Part shown: piece by piece, positions 18,163 through 25,311 of the stretch
Layout of the letters: the number at the start of each line of letters is the position of its first letter
How positions within the stretch are numbered: the stretch's first letter is position 1
Assembly: GCF_001427635.1 (NCBI RefSeq)
Contig: NZ_LMHA01000003.1
Coordinates: 124,001 to 188,000 of the forward strand
DNA length: 64,000 bases
Direction: 5' to 3'
Source of the DNA: Pseudoxanthomonas sp. Root65
GTDB taxonomy: Bacteria > Pseudomonadota > Gammaproteobacteria > Xanthomonadales > Xanthomonadaceae
Program-made: the position numbers and the translations under genes
The notes under the pieces: generated by a model
Databases searched by the model: none
Told to the model about the DNA's origin: nothing
What the model saw: only the letters and a program-made list of their open reading frames with translations

Positions 18163-18314
18163 TGTAGGAGCGACGTCAGTCGCGACCGCGGACCGCGGAC
18201 TTCGGATCCTTATCCATGGAGGACCTTGACCGGGGAAACAACTCTCTGGCGATCCTGCCTGGCGAAAGCGACAGGATCGCCTCGTATCCCGGTCGCGACT
18301 GACGTCGCTCCTGC
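18163..18314. repeat. REP-like inverted repeat doublet (GTAGGAGCGACGTCAGTCGCGAC)
   Basis: TGTAGGAGCGACGTCAGTCG at the left is matched in inverted orientation by CGACTGACGTCGCTCCTGCA at the right, with about 100 bp between. Two further doublets of the family lie at 23035-23142 and 26398-26530. Arms starting GTAG/GTGG and internally palindromic are typical of REP-type elements in xanthomonads and pseudomonads. Confidence 0.8.
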
Positions 18315-18340
18315 ACCAGGCCGCCTTGTGTTCCACGGCT

Positions 18341-18592
18341 GACGCTTGTCCACACGCCATGTGGAGAGCGCGTGGGAAACCGTGTGGATAACCGCGCCGG
18401 CGCCTTGTGTCGCAAGCCTGTCAAGATGTGTGGCGAATTTTTGACCAGGCCATGACGATGCGGTGTCCGGGTTGTCCACACCGGGTGTGGATGGTCTGTC
18501 GACCAACATGTGGATAAGCATCTGCACGCGTTGCGGCGCAAGGCTGTCAAGATGGGTGGCGAAATTATGATCATCGCCGATGGCGGTCTCAC
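18341..18592. other. Duplicated 126-bp module with DnaA-box-like sites
   Basis: TTGTCCACA occurs at 18346 and 18472, and TGTGGATAA (reverse of the perfect DnaA box TTATCCACA) at 18383 and 18509. Both pairs are exactly 126 bp apart. In each module the TTGTCCACA is followed after 4-5 bases by an inverted TGTGGA, and the TGTGGATAA is followed by a conserved tail, CTGTCAAGATGNGTGGCGAA. No coding frame is supported. This may be a DnaA-binding site or an unknown RNA; neither can be decided by eye. Confidence 0.6.
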
Positions 18593-18624
18593 GGCAATGA
18601 AGGTTTCACGCAATGGCGGTGTTC

Positions 18625-19517
18625 CGTCATCCCCGCGGTTTTCAACCGCCGAATGGCGGATCAAGCCGGCACCCAGCGACGTGCAGCACTCTCAAGCATG
18701 GGAAGCGAAAGACACTGGGTCCCGGCCTGCGCCGGGATGACGGTTCCCGCACCGCCGTCCCAGCGAACGCTGGGACCCATCTTGCTCTTGATTCGTAGCA
18801 TTCCAGCGCGTCTTATCCGATCCGACGCAGAGCAACCGCAAAAGCGCAAATGGATCCCAGCGTGCGCTGGGATGACGTCCTCGAGGGTGAGAAGTAGTGC
18901 CGTCATCCCGGCGAAAGCCGGGACCCAGCGACATGTAGCGCTCGCAAGCATGGAAAGCCAAAGACACTGGGTGCCGGCCTGCGCCGGGATGACGAATCCC
19001 GCGCCGTCGTCCCAGCGAAGGCTGGGACCCATTTTGATCTTGTTTGGTACACGTCCGACTCAGAGCAAACGCAAAAGCGCAAATGGATCCCAGCGTGCAC
19101 AGGGATGACCTCCTCGAGGGTGAGAAGTAGTGCCGTCATCCCGGCGAAAGCCGGGACCCAGCGACGTGTAGCGCTCGCAAGCATGGAAAGCCGAAGACAC
19201 TGGGTGCCGGCCTGCGCCGGGATGACGATTCCCCAGCCGTCGTCCCAGCGAACGCTGGGACCCATCTTGCTCTTGCTTCTTAGCATTCCAGTGCGTCGTA
19301 TCAGATCCGACGCAGAGCAACCGCAAAAGCGCAAATGGATCCCAGCGTGCGCTGGGATGACGTCCTCGAGGGCGAGAAGTAGTGCCGTCATCCCGGCGAA
19401 CGCCGGGACCCAGCGACTTGCATCGCTCTCGAGCATGGGAAGCGAAAGACACTGGGTCCTGGCTTGCGCAGGGATGACGGTTGCCGCGCCGCCGTCCCGG
19501 CCTGCGCCGGGATGACG
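18625..19517. repeat. Composite tandem array of type A and type B hairpin repeats
   Basis: The array reads B-A-B-A-B-A-B. Type A elements start near 18750, 19006 and 19240; type B elements lie at 18625-18742, 18900-18995, 19134-19229 and 19385-19516. The A elements contain CCAGCGAACGCTGG, and the B elements contain ATCCCGGCGAAAGCCGGGA and end CTGCGCCGGGATGACG. The ORFs crossing it repeat the same peptide (for example WIPACAGMTSS) and are artefacts of the repeats. It abuts the stop codon of the response regulator. Confidence 0.88.
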
Positions 19518-19525
19518 ATCCGGGC

Positions 19526-20188
19526 TTACTCGATCTGCCGTGCAGGATCCGCCAGTTCCAGTTCGCGCAACACGACGCCGGCCTGGGTTCGGTTGCGCAC
19601 GCCGAGGCGGTCGAAGATCGCGGAGAGATGGGCTTTCACGGTGCGCTCCTGCACGTCGAGGCGGTCGGCGATCTGCTTGTTCAGCAGGCCCTGCGCCACC
19701 AGCGTCAGTACGCGGAACTGTTGCGGCGACAGGCTGGCCAGGCGAGCGGCCAGGTCGGTGTCGTGCGCGGAGGACTGCGAACGGGCGACCGCACCGCGCA
19801 AGGAGGCGGGCAGCCATTGTTCGCAAGCGAGCACGCTACGGATCGCATCGCGCAGCTCATCCAGCCCCGAACTCTTCGGCAGGTAACCGGCGGCGCCATG
19901 GTCCAGCGCACGGCGCACCACGCGCGGGTCGTCGTTCGCCGACACCACCGCCACCGCGACCGCGGGGAACTGCGCGCGGATCGCCGCCAGTCCCGCCAGC
20001 CCGTGGTTGCCGGGCATGTGCAGGTCGAGCAGGACCAGGTCGATGTCGTCGTGCGCTTCCAGCGTGGCGATTACGCCGTCCAGTGATTCGGCCTCGCGCA
20101 CTGTCAGCTGCGCCACGGCATCCGCAGCGGCCCCGCGCAGGGCGGCGCGGAACAGCGGATGGTCATCGGCGATCAGCAGGTTAGGCAT
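19526..20188 (-). CDS. LuxR-family response regulator (CrbR/ErdR-like)
   Basis: A 220-residue two-domain regulator. The N-terminal receiver (about 1-120) has an acidic DDHP start, phospho-acceptor Asp in VLLDLHMPG and a conserved Lys in LPKSS. The C-terminal LuxR helix-turn-helix (about 150-215) has LLNKQIADRLDVQERTVKAH. The start at 20188 gives the canonical receiver N-terminus MPNLLIADDHP; the frame upstream to 20266 is low-complexity. It most likely receives phosphate from the hybrid kinase at 13862-17191 (inference from family pairing). It lies downstream of bdhA on the same strand, 100 bp away. Confidence 0.9.
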   Translation of the reverse strand: MPNLLIADDHPLFRAALRGAAADAVAQLTVREAESLDGVIATLEAHDDIDLVLLDLHMPGNHGLAGLAAIRAQFPAVAVAVVSANDDPRVVRRALDHGAAGYLPKSSGLDELRDAIRSVLACEQWLPASLRGAVARSQSSAHDTDLAARLASLSPQQFRVLTLVAQGLLNKQIADRLDVQERTVKAHLSAIFDRLGVRNRTQAGVVLRELELADPARQIE

Positions 20189-20288
20189 CAGGTGAGGCGT
20201 GAGTGGGGAGAAGTGAGGAGTGAGGAAAGGCCACCGCGAGGAGCTGGGCTTTGGCTCACTCCTCACTCCTCTCCACTATCCACTCGCC

Positions 20289-21056
20289 TCATTGCACGGT
20301 CCAGCCACCATCCACCACGATGGTCTGGCCGGTGATGTTGCGGGCGGCGGGCGAGGTGAGGAAGGCGGTGATGCCGGCCAGTTCGTCCAGGCCGATGAAC
20401 ACGCCCTTCGGCATCGGCTTCAGCATCACCTGGCTGACCACGTCGACCTCGGAGATGCCGCGCGTGCGCGCCTGGTCGGCGATCTGCTTGTCGACCAGCG
20501 GGGTCTTCACGTAGCTGGGACAGACCGTGTTGATGGTGATGTCGGTGTCGGCGGTTTCCAGCGCCAGTACCTTGGAGAAGCCGACCAGACCGTGCTTCGC
20601 GGCGACGTAGGCGCTCTTGTACGGACTGGCGACCAGGGCGTGGATGCTGCCGATGTTGACGATGCGGCCGAAGCCGCGCTCGCGCATGCCGGGCAGCACC
20701 GCGCGGGTCAGTCGGGCCACGCCGACCAGCATCACCTGCACCAGGAAGTCCCACTTCTCGATCGGGAAGTCCTCCAGCGGCGAGACGTGCTGCAGGCCGG
20801 CGTTGTTGACCAGTACGTCGATCGGCCGCGAGATCGTGGCCAGTGCGGCCTCGATGCTGTCCTGCGAAGTGACGTCCAGGGCGACCGCCTCGGCGGAGCC
20901 GCCTTCAGTGCGGATCTGCGTGGCGACCGCTTCGGCCGCCTCGAAGTTGAGGTCGCTGACGATCACGTGGCGACCGGCTTCGGCGAGCTGCGCGGCGATG
21001 CCAGCGCCGATGCCGCTGGCCGCGCCGGTGATGAGGAGGGTGTGGGTGGGCTGCAT
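20289..21056 (-). CDS. bdhA: 3-hydroxybutyrate dehydrogenase
   Basis: A 255-residue classical short-chain dehydrogenase. It has the cofactor motif TGAASGIG at residues 10-17, NNAG near 90, and the catalytic Ser-Tyr-Lys set in GSIHALVASPYKSAYVAAK. Length and the segment NTVCPSYVKTPLVDKQI fit D-3-hydroxybutyrate dehydrogenase, which oxidises D-3HB to acetoacetate with NAD. The neighbouring 3HB-oligomer hydrolase would supply its substrate. The two genes are divergent and share a 132-bp region containing the GTACCAAAGTACGATG motif. Cytoplasmic. Confidence 0.93.
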   Translation of the reverse strand: MQPTHTLLITGAASGIGAGIAAQLAEAGRHVIVSDLNFEAAEAVATQIRTEGGSAEAVALDVTSQDSIEAALATISRPIDVLVNNAGLQHVSPLEDFPIEKWDFLVQVMLVGVARLTRAVLPGMRERGFGRIVNIGSIHALVASPYKSAYVAAKHGLVGFSKVLALETADTDITINTVCPSYVKTPLVDKQIADQARTRGISEVDVVSQVMLKPMPKGVFIGLDELAGITAFLTSPAARNITGQTIVVDGGWTVQ

Positions 21057-21110
21057 GGGGAACTCCTGCGTGTCGTCGCTAGGGTAGCAGGCAGGCGCGC
21101 GCGCTTCGTG

Positions 21111-21126
21111 GTACCAAAGTACGATG
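21111..21126 (+). promoter_or_regulatory. Putative regulator-binding motif (second copy)
   Basis: GTACCAAAGTACGATG differs from the copy at 11431-11446 at only two positions and lies in the same kind of place: between two divergent genes of 3HB metabolism, 54 bp from bdhA and 62 bp from the hydrolase start. No third copy was found by eye in the window. Confidence 0.55.
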
Positions 21127-21188
21127 ACGGCGCTTCTCGCGAAGCGTAGTTTCGTGGCATTGACCGGAACCCTGGATGCTTTTCACGC

Positions 21189-23024
21189 ATGAACGCGAAG
21201 ACGCGCATTGCCTGTGGTGTGTTGCTCGGCGCGGCCCTGGCGGCCTGCAGCAGCGCCCCCTCCAAGCCTGAAGCGGTGGCCCACATGATCCAGCCCCAGC
21301 GCGTCACCGAGCACCGTGGCAGCGACGACCTGCTCACCGCCGGCCTGGGCCTGGACGGCCTGCGGGCGATGGCGGCGCCCGCGTTCGCCGACCCGGCCAA
21401 CCCGACCCCGGCCGAACTGCGCCGCCGCGCGGTCTGGGCGAACTGGCGCGGCATCGCCGATCTGTCGCTGACCGGCGGCTACGGTCAGGCCTATGGCAGC
21501 GTGGCCAGCGTGCCGGGACGCGAGTATTCCGCACTGGCGAAAGTGCCGGGTGCGTCCCAGCCGCATCGCGTGCTGGTGCAGGTGCCTGACAATTTCGACA
21601 CCACCAAGCGCTGTGTCGTCGTCACCGCCTCGTCCGGTTCGCGTGGTGTTTACGGCGCCATCGCCGTGGCGGCGCCCTGGGCGCTGCCGAAGGGGTGCGC
21701 GGTCGCCTACACCGACAAGGGCGCGGGCACCGATTACTTCGATCTGGATGAGCAGCGTGGCGCGCGCGAGGACGGCACGGTCGGCGAACTGGGTGTCGAC
21801 ACGCTCGCTTTCGTGCCCGACGCACCGGTCGGCGCCAGTGGCGTGGCGGTCAAGCACGCGCATTCCAAGGACAATCCGGAAGCGGACTGGGGCCGGCACG
21901 TGAAGCAGGCCGCCGAGTTTGCGCTGGCGTCGCTCGACCATGCCTTTCCGCAGGCCGCGCCGTTCCGCTTCGACAACACCCGCGTGATCGCCGTGGGCAT
22001 TTCCAATGGCGGCGGCGCGGTGCTGCGTGCCAGCGAAGAGGAGGGCGGCTGGCTGGACGCGGTGGTCGCCGGCGAGCCCAACATCCATGCGGCCGATGCG
22101 CCGGGGGCGCGCTCGCTGTACGACTACACCACCGAAGCCGCCTTGCTGATGCCGTGCGCGCTGCTGGACCTGCCGGCGGATGCGCTGCCGCAGCCGCCGC
22201 TTCGCGCGCAGGTCGAACCGCTGTGGGTGGCGCGCTGCGCCACGTTGAAAGCGGCCGGCCTGGTGACCGGCGCGGATGCGAAGGCGCAGGCGGCATCGGC
22301 GCGTTCGCAGTTAAAGGCGAACGGCTGGACCGACGAAGCGCTGGTGGCCGGCGCGCTCAGCGTCGGCTTCGACCTGTGGCGCGCGGTCGCGGTGACATAC
22401 GCCTCCGCGTACGGACGCTACGGCGTGGGCGAGCATCCGTGCGGCTTTGCGTTCTCGGCGCAGGACGCCGATTTCAGCGCACGCGCCGCCAGTGCCGCCG
22501 AGCGCGCCGCATGGTGGTCCGAGGGCAGCGGGATTCCGCCGGGGGCCGGGGTCGGTATCGTCGACATGAAGCTCGCCGCGCCGGACTTCACCCTGCCGGG
22601 CCTGCAGTGCCTGCGCGCGCTGCAGACCGGCAGCAGCGACGATGCACGCCGGGTGCAGGCCGGCATCGCGCAGACCGCGGCGCGCTTCCCGAAGACGCGC
22701 CGCCCGGTGGTGGTGATCCATGGTCTGGACGATGGACTGGTGCCGCCGGCCTTCTCCAGCGCGCCCTACGTGGAGGCCGCACGCGCCGCCAACCCCGACG
22801 TGCGCTACTGGCAGGTGCGGCATGCGCAGCACTTCGATGGCTTCCTTGCGCTGCCGGCGTACGGCACGCGCTATGTGCCATTGCTCCCCTATGTCTACGC
22901 GGCGCTGGACCAGGTCGATGCCACGCTGGATGGCAGCCGCGAGCTGCCGGCGAATGCGTTGATCAGTGCGCAGCCGCGGGGCGCGGGCAGCGTTGAGGCC
23001 AGCCAGTTGGCGATTCCGAGGTAG
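21189..23024 (+). CDS. 3-hydroxybutyrate oligomer hydrolase, lipoprotein form
   Basis: A 611-residue protein of the D-(-)-3-hydroxybutyrate oligomer hydrolase family, which cleaves 3HB dimers and oligomers to the monomer. The nucleophile motif is GISNG with Ser272. The C-terminal half has VIHGLDDGLVPP and RHAQHFDGF, giving candidate Asp and His of a triad. The N-terminus is a lipoprotein signal (LGAALAACSS), so it is probably lipid-anchored in the envelope and acts on imported or external oligomers. That fits a TonB receptor taking up oligomers. The ribosome binding site is weak. It is divergent from bdhA. Confidence 0.9.
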   Translation: MNAKTRIACGVLLGAALAACSSAPSKPEAVAHMIQPQRVTEHRGSDDLLTAGLGLDGLRAMAAPAFADPANPTPAELRRRAVWANWRGIADLSLTGGYGQAYGSVASVPGREYSALAKVPGASQPHRVLVQVPDNFDTTKRCVVVTASSGSRGVYGAIAVAAPWALPKGCAVAYTDKGAGTDYFDLDEQRGAREDGTVGELGVDTLAFVPDAPVGASGVAVKHAHSKDNPEADWGRHVKQAAEFALASLDHAFPQAAPFRFDNTRVIAVGISNGGGAVLRASEEEGGWLDAVVAGEPNIHAADAPGARSLYDYTTEAALLMPCALLDLPADALPQPPLRAQVEPLWVARCATLKAAGLVTGADAKAQAASARSQLKANGWTDEALVAGALSVGFDLWRAVAVTYASAYGRYGVGEHPCGFAFSAQDADFSARAASAAERAAWWSEGSGIPPGAGVGIVDMKLAAPDFTLPGLQCLRALQTGSSDDARRVQAGIAQTAARFPKTRRPVVVIHGLDDGLVPPAFSSAPYVEAARAANPDVRYWQVRHAQHFDGFLALPAYGTRYVPLLPYVYAALDQVDATLDGSRELPANALISAQPRGAGSVEASQLAIPR

Positions 23025-23034
23025 CTATCGACAG

Positions 23035-23142
23035 CTGTGGGAGCGACGTAAGTCGCGAATGGACCACCGGTCTTGTGGGAGGCGACCGGGAATTCCGGCT
23101 ATCAGGACTCCGTTCGATCGCGACTTACGTCGCTCCCACAAC
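23035..23142. repeat. REP-like inverted repeat doublet
   Basis: TGTGGGAGCGACGTAAGTCG is matched in inverted orientation by CGACTTACGTCGCTCCCACA about 70 bp later. Same family as 18163-18314 and 26398-26530. It fills most of the gap between the oligomer hydrolase and pssA. Confidence 0.85.
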
Positions 23143-23220
23143 GAGGAGCCGAGTCCCACCCACAACGGTTTCACCCGGTTCGGCTTACTCTGTAGGCCCG
23201 TTCCGGTCGCGCCCGCCCCC

Positions 23221-23835
23221 ATGTCCCGACACTTCTCGATGATCCGCGACTTCCAGCTGGCCGACTGGTTCACGCTGGGCAATGCGTTCTGCGGCACCGG
23301 CGCGGTGTTCGCCTCGATGCGCTTCCTGCAGGAGGGCATCCTGCGCGACCTGATGATCGGCATGGCGCTGATCCCGCTGGCCTTCATCTTCGATGCGCTG
23401 GACGGACGCGTGGCGCGCTGGCGCAAGCAGGCCTCGGTGCTGGGGCGGGAACTGGATTCGCTGGCCGACGTGATCTCCTTCGGCGTGGCGCCGGCGGCGC
23501 TGGCCTACGCCTGCGGCATGCAGGGCGGCTGGGACTGGCTGGTGCTGTCGTACTTCGTGGCCTGCGGCGTCAGCCGGCTGGCGCGCTACAACGTCACCGC
23601 CGAGACGCTGGCCGACGGCGGCGACAAGGTGAAGTTCTTCGAGGGCACGCCCATCCCCACCAGTCTGGTGCTGGTGGTGCTGCTGGCCATCGCGGCCTAT
23701 CTGGGCCACGTGGGCCCGCAGCTGTGGCTGGGCGAGGTGAAGCTGGGGCCCTGGCTGTTGCACCCGCTGGTGCTGCTGTATGCGGTGTCCGGCACGCTGA
23801 TGATCAGCAAGACGCTGCGCATTCCCAAGCCCTGA
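23221..23835 (+). CDS. pssA: CDP-diacylglycerol--serine O-phosphatidyltransferase
   Basis: A 204-residue integral membrane enzyme of the CDP-alcohol phosphatidyltransferase family. It carries the signature DG-x2-AR-x8-G-x3-D-x3-D as DGRVARW, then GRELDSLAD, near residues 60-82. It makes phosphatidylserine, the precursor of phosphatidylethanolamine. The start at 23221 is the first ATG before the conserved DFQLADWFTLGNAFCG; the frame upstream runs through the REP doublet. Its place beside PHB genes may be incidental. Confidence 0.92.
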   Translation: MSRHFSMIRDFQLADWFTLGNAFCGTGAVFASMRFLQEGILRDLMIGMALIPLAFIFDALDGRVARWRKQASVLGRELDSLADVISFGVAPAALAYACGMQGGWDWLVLSYFVACGVSRLARYNVTAETLADGGDKVKFFEGTPIPTSLVLVVLLAIAAYLGHVGPQLWLGEVKLGPWLLHPLVLLYAVSGTLMISKTLRIPKP

Positions 23836-23907
23836 GCACCGTGAGGTGAGGGCGCGTCATGCACGCGCGGCCTGCCGCGGCTAGAATCGGTCGGGAAGGG
23901 AGGGCAC

Positions 23908-25311
23908 ATGGCAAATTCCGTTCCACCGTGGCCGGGCGATTTCGAATCGGTGGCCCAGCAGTACTGGAGTCTGTGGGGCGATGCCCTGCGGCAGTCCGGC
24001 GCAACGCCGACGATGGCCATGCCGGGCGTGGCCCCGGGCTGGCAGCAGACGGTCGACTGGTGGTCGAAGCTGGTGCCCGGCGGGCAGCCGCAGGTCGACG
24101 AGGCCGTCGGCCGGTTCCAGCGACAGGCAGGGCAGTGGTTCGGGCAGATGCAGCAGGTCGCCGCGCAGTTCACCGGCCGCGACCATGACGCCACCGACAT
24201 CGGTCGCGCCTGGCGTTCGGCGCTGGGCATGGCCGAACCCACCCCGGCGCACAACCCGTTCGCCGACATCTTCCGCAGCATGCAGGGCGGCGCGCACGGC
24301 ATGGACGGCTGGATGCAGCAGGTGCGCCCCTGGCTGGACAACCTGCAGCGCGACGGCGACCGCTGGATGCACCTGCCCACGTTCGGCCTGTCGCGCGAGC
24401 ACCAGGAGCGCTGGCAGCAACTGGCGCAGGCCTACCAGGACTACCAGCGACAGGTCGGCGAGTACGACCAGCTGATGCTGCAGGTGGCGCAGGATGCGTT
24501 TGCGCGCTTCGAGCGCAAGCTGGAGGAACACGCCGAACCCGGCCGCCAGCTGCAGAACGCCCGCGCGCTGTTCGACCTCTGGATCGATGCGGCCGAAGAA
24601 GCCTACGCACAGGTGGCGATGTCCAACGACTTCCGCCATGCCTACGGTGGCCTGGCCAACGCGCAGGCGCGGTTGCGCCTCGGCGTGCAGCGCGAGGTCG
24701 AACAGGTCTGCACGCTGTTCGGCATGCCGACCCGCACCGAAGTCGACTCCGCCCACCGCAAGGTCGTCGAACTGGAACGCGCACTGCGCAAGCTGACGCG
24801 TGCGCAGCAGTCGGCCCCCGTGCGCCGCGCGCCCGTCCAGCGGCAACCCGCACCTGCCGACGCTCCGGTTGCCGCGGAAGCCCCGCCGCCGGCTCCGGCG
24901 GCCGCAACGCCGAAGCCGGCCAGGAAGCGCGCGCCGGCCCGGCGCAAGCCGGCGCCAGCGCCCAAGGCCGCAGCGAAGAAGCGTGCCGCCGCCACGAAAG
25001 CGGCACCGAAGAAGCGGGCTCGCCGCGCCGTGGCCGCAGCTGCGCCAGTGGCGACAAGAACGGCGCGTGCGCCGGTGGCGACTGGCAAGGCCGCCGCACC
25101 TGCCAAGGCGAAGAAGCGCGCTGCCAAGGCGCTGCCGAAGGCGCCGGTGACGAAGAAAGCAGCCAAGAAGCTTGCGCCCGCATCGAGCGCGAAGCCCGCG
25201 CCTGGCTCGGTGGTATCGATGAAGGACTGGGTGGCACGCAACGCGACGCGCGCGGCCACCGCGGACAAGCCGAAGGCAGGCAAGAAGGCCAAGCGGGGTA
25301 GCGGCAAATGA
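23908..25311 (+). CDS. phaE: Class III PHA synthase subunit PhaE with histone-like basic tail
   Basis: A 467-residue protein. About residues 1-290 match PhaE, the non-catalytic partner of class III PHA synthase (MANSVPPWPGDFESVAQQYW at the start, helical middle). From about residue 300 it continues as a Pro/Ala/Lys/Arg-rich tail with KKRAAATKAAPKKRARRA-type repeats. This resembles histone H1 and the tails of the DNA-binding PHB proteins PhaF and PhaM. A strong GGGAAGGGAGGG precedes the ATG. Its stop overlaps the phaC start (ATGA), so the two are coupled. Confidence 0.92.
   Translation: MANSVPPWPGDFESVAQQYWSLWGDALRQSGATPTMAMPGVAPGWQQTVDWWSKLVPGGQPQVDEAVGRFQRQAGQWFGQMQQVAAQFTGRDHDATDIGRAWRSALGMAEPTPAHNPFADIFRSMQGGAHGMDGWMQQVRPWLDNLQRDGDRWMHLPTFGLSREHQERWQQLAQAYQDYQRQVGEYDQLMLQVAQDAFARFERKLEEHAEPGRQLQNARALFDLWIDAAEEAYAQVAMSNDFRHAYGGLANAQARLRLGVQREVEQVCTLFGMPTRTEVDSAHRKVVELERALRKLTRAQQSAPVRRAPVQRQPAPADAPVAAEAPPPAPAAATPKPARKRAPARRKPAPAPKAAAKKRAAATKAAPKKRARRAVAAAAPVATRTARAPVATGKAAAPAKAKKRAAKALPKAPVTKKAAKKLAPASSAKPAPGSVVSMKDWVARNATRAATADKPKAGKKAKRGSGK

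Noticed and set aside
18341..18592. Chromosomal origin oriC
   Set aside because: No dnaA, dnaN, rpmH or other origin-linked genes are nearby and there is no long AT-rich unwinding region; only the DnaA-box-like sites themselves are seen.
18653..19515. Plus-strand ORFs encoding WIPACAGMTSS-type repeats
   Set aside because: The peptides are translations of the A/B hairpin array, repeating with the DNA unit; there is no start signal or independent protein pattern.
17200..19517. A CRISPR array
   Set aside because: The repeats are long, inverted hairpins of two types with no uniform short repeat and spacer pattern, and there are no cas genes in the window.
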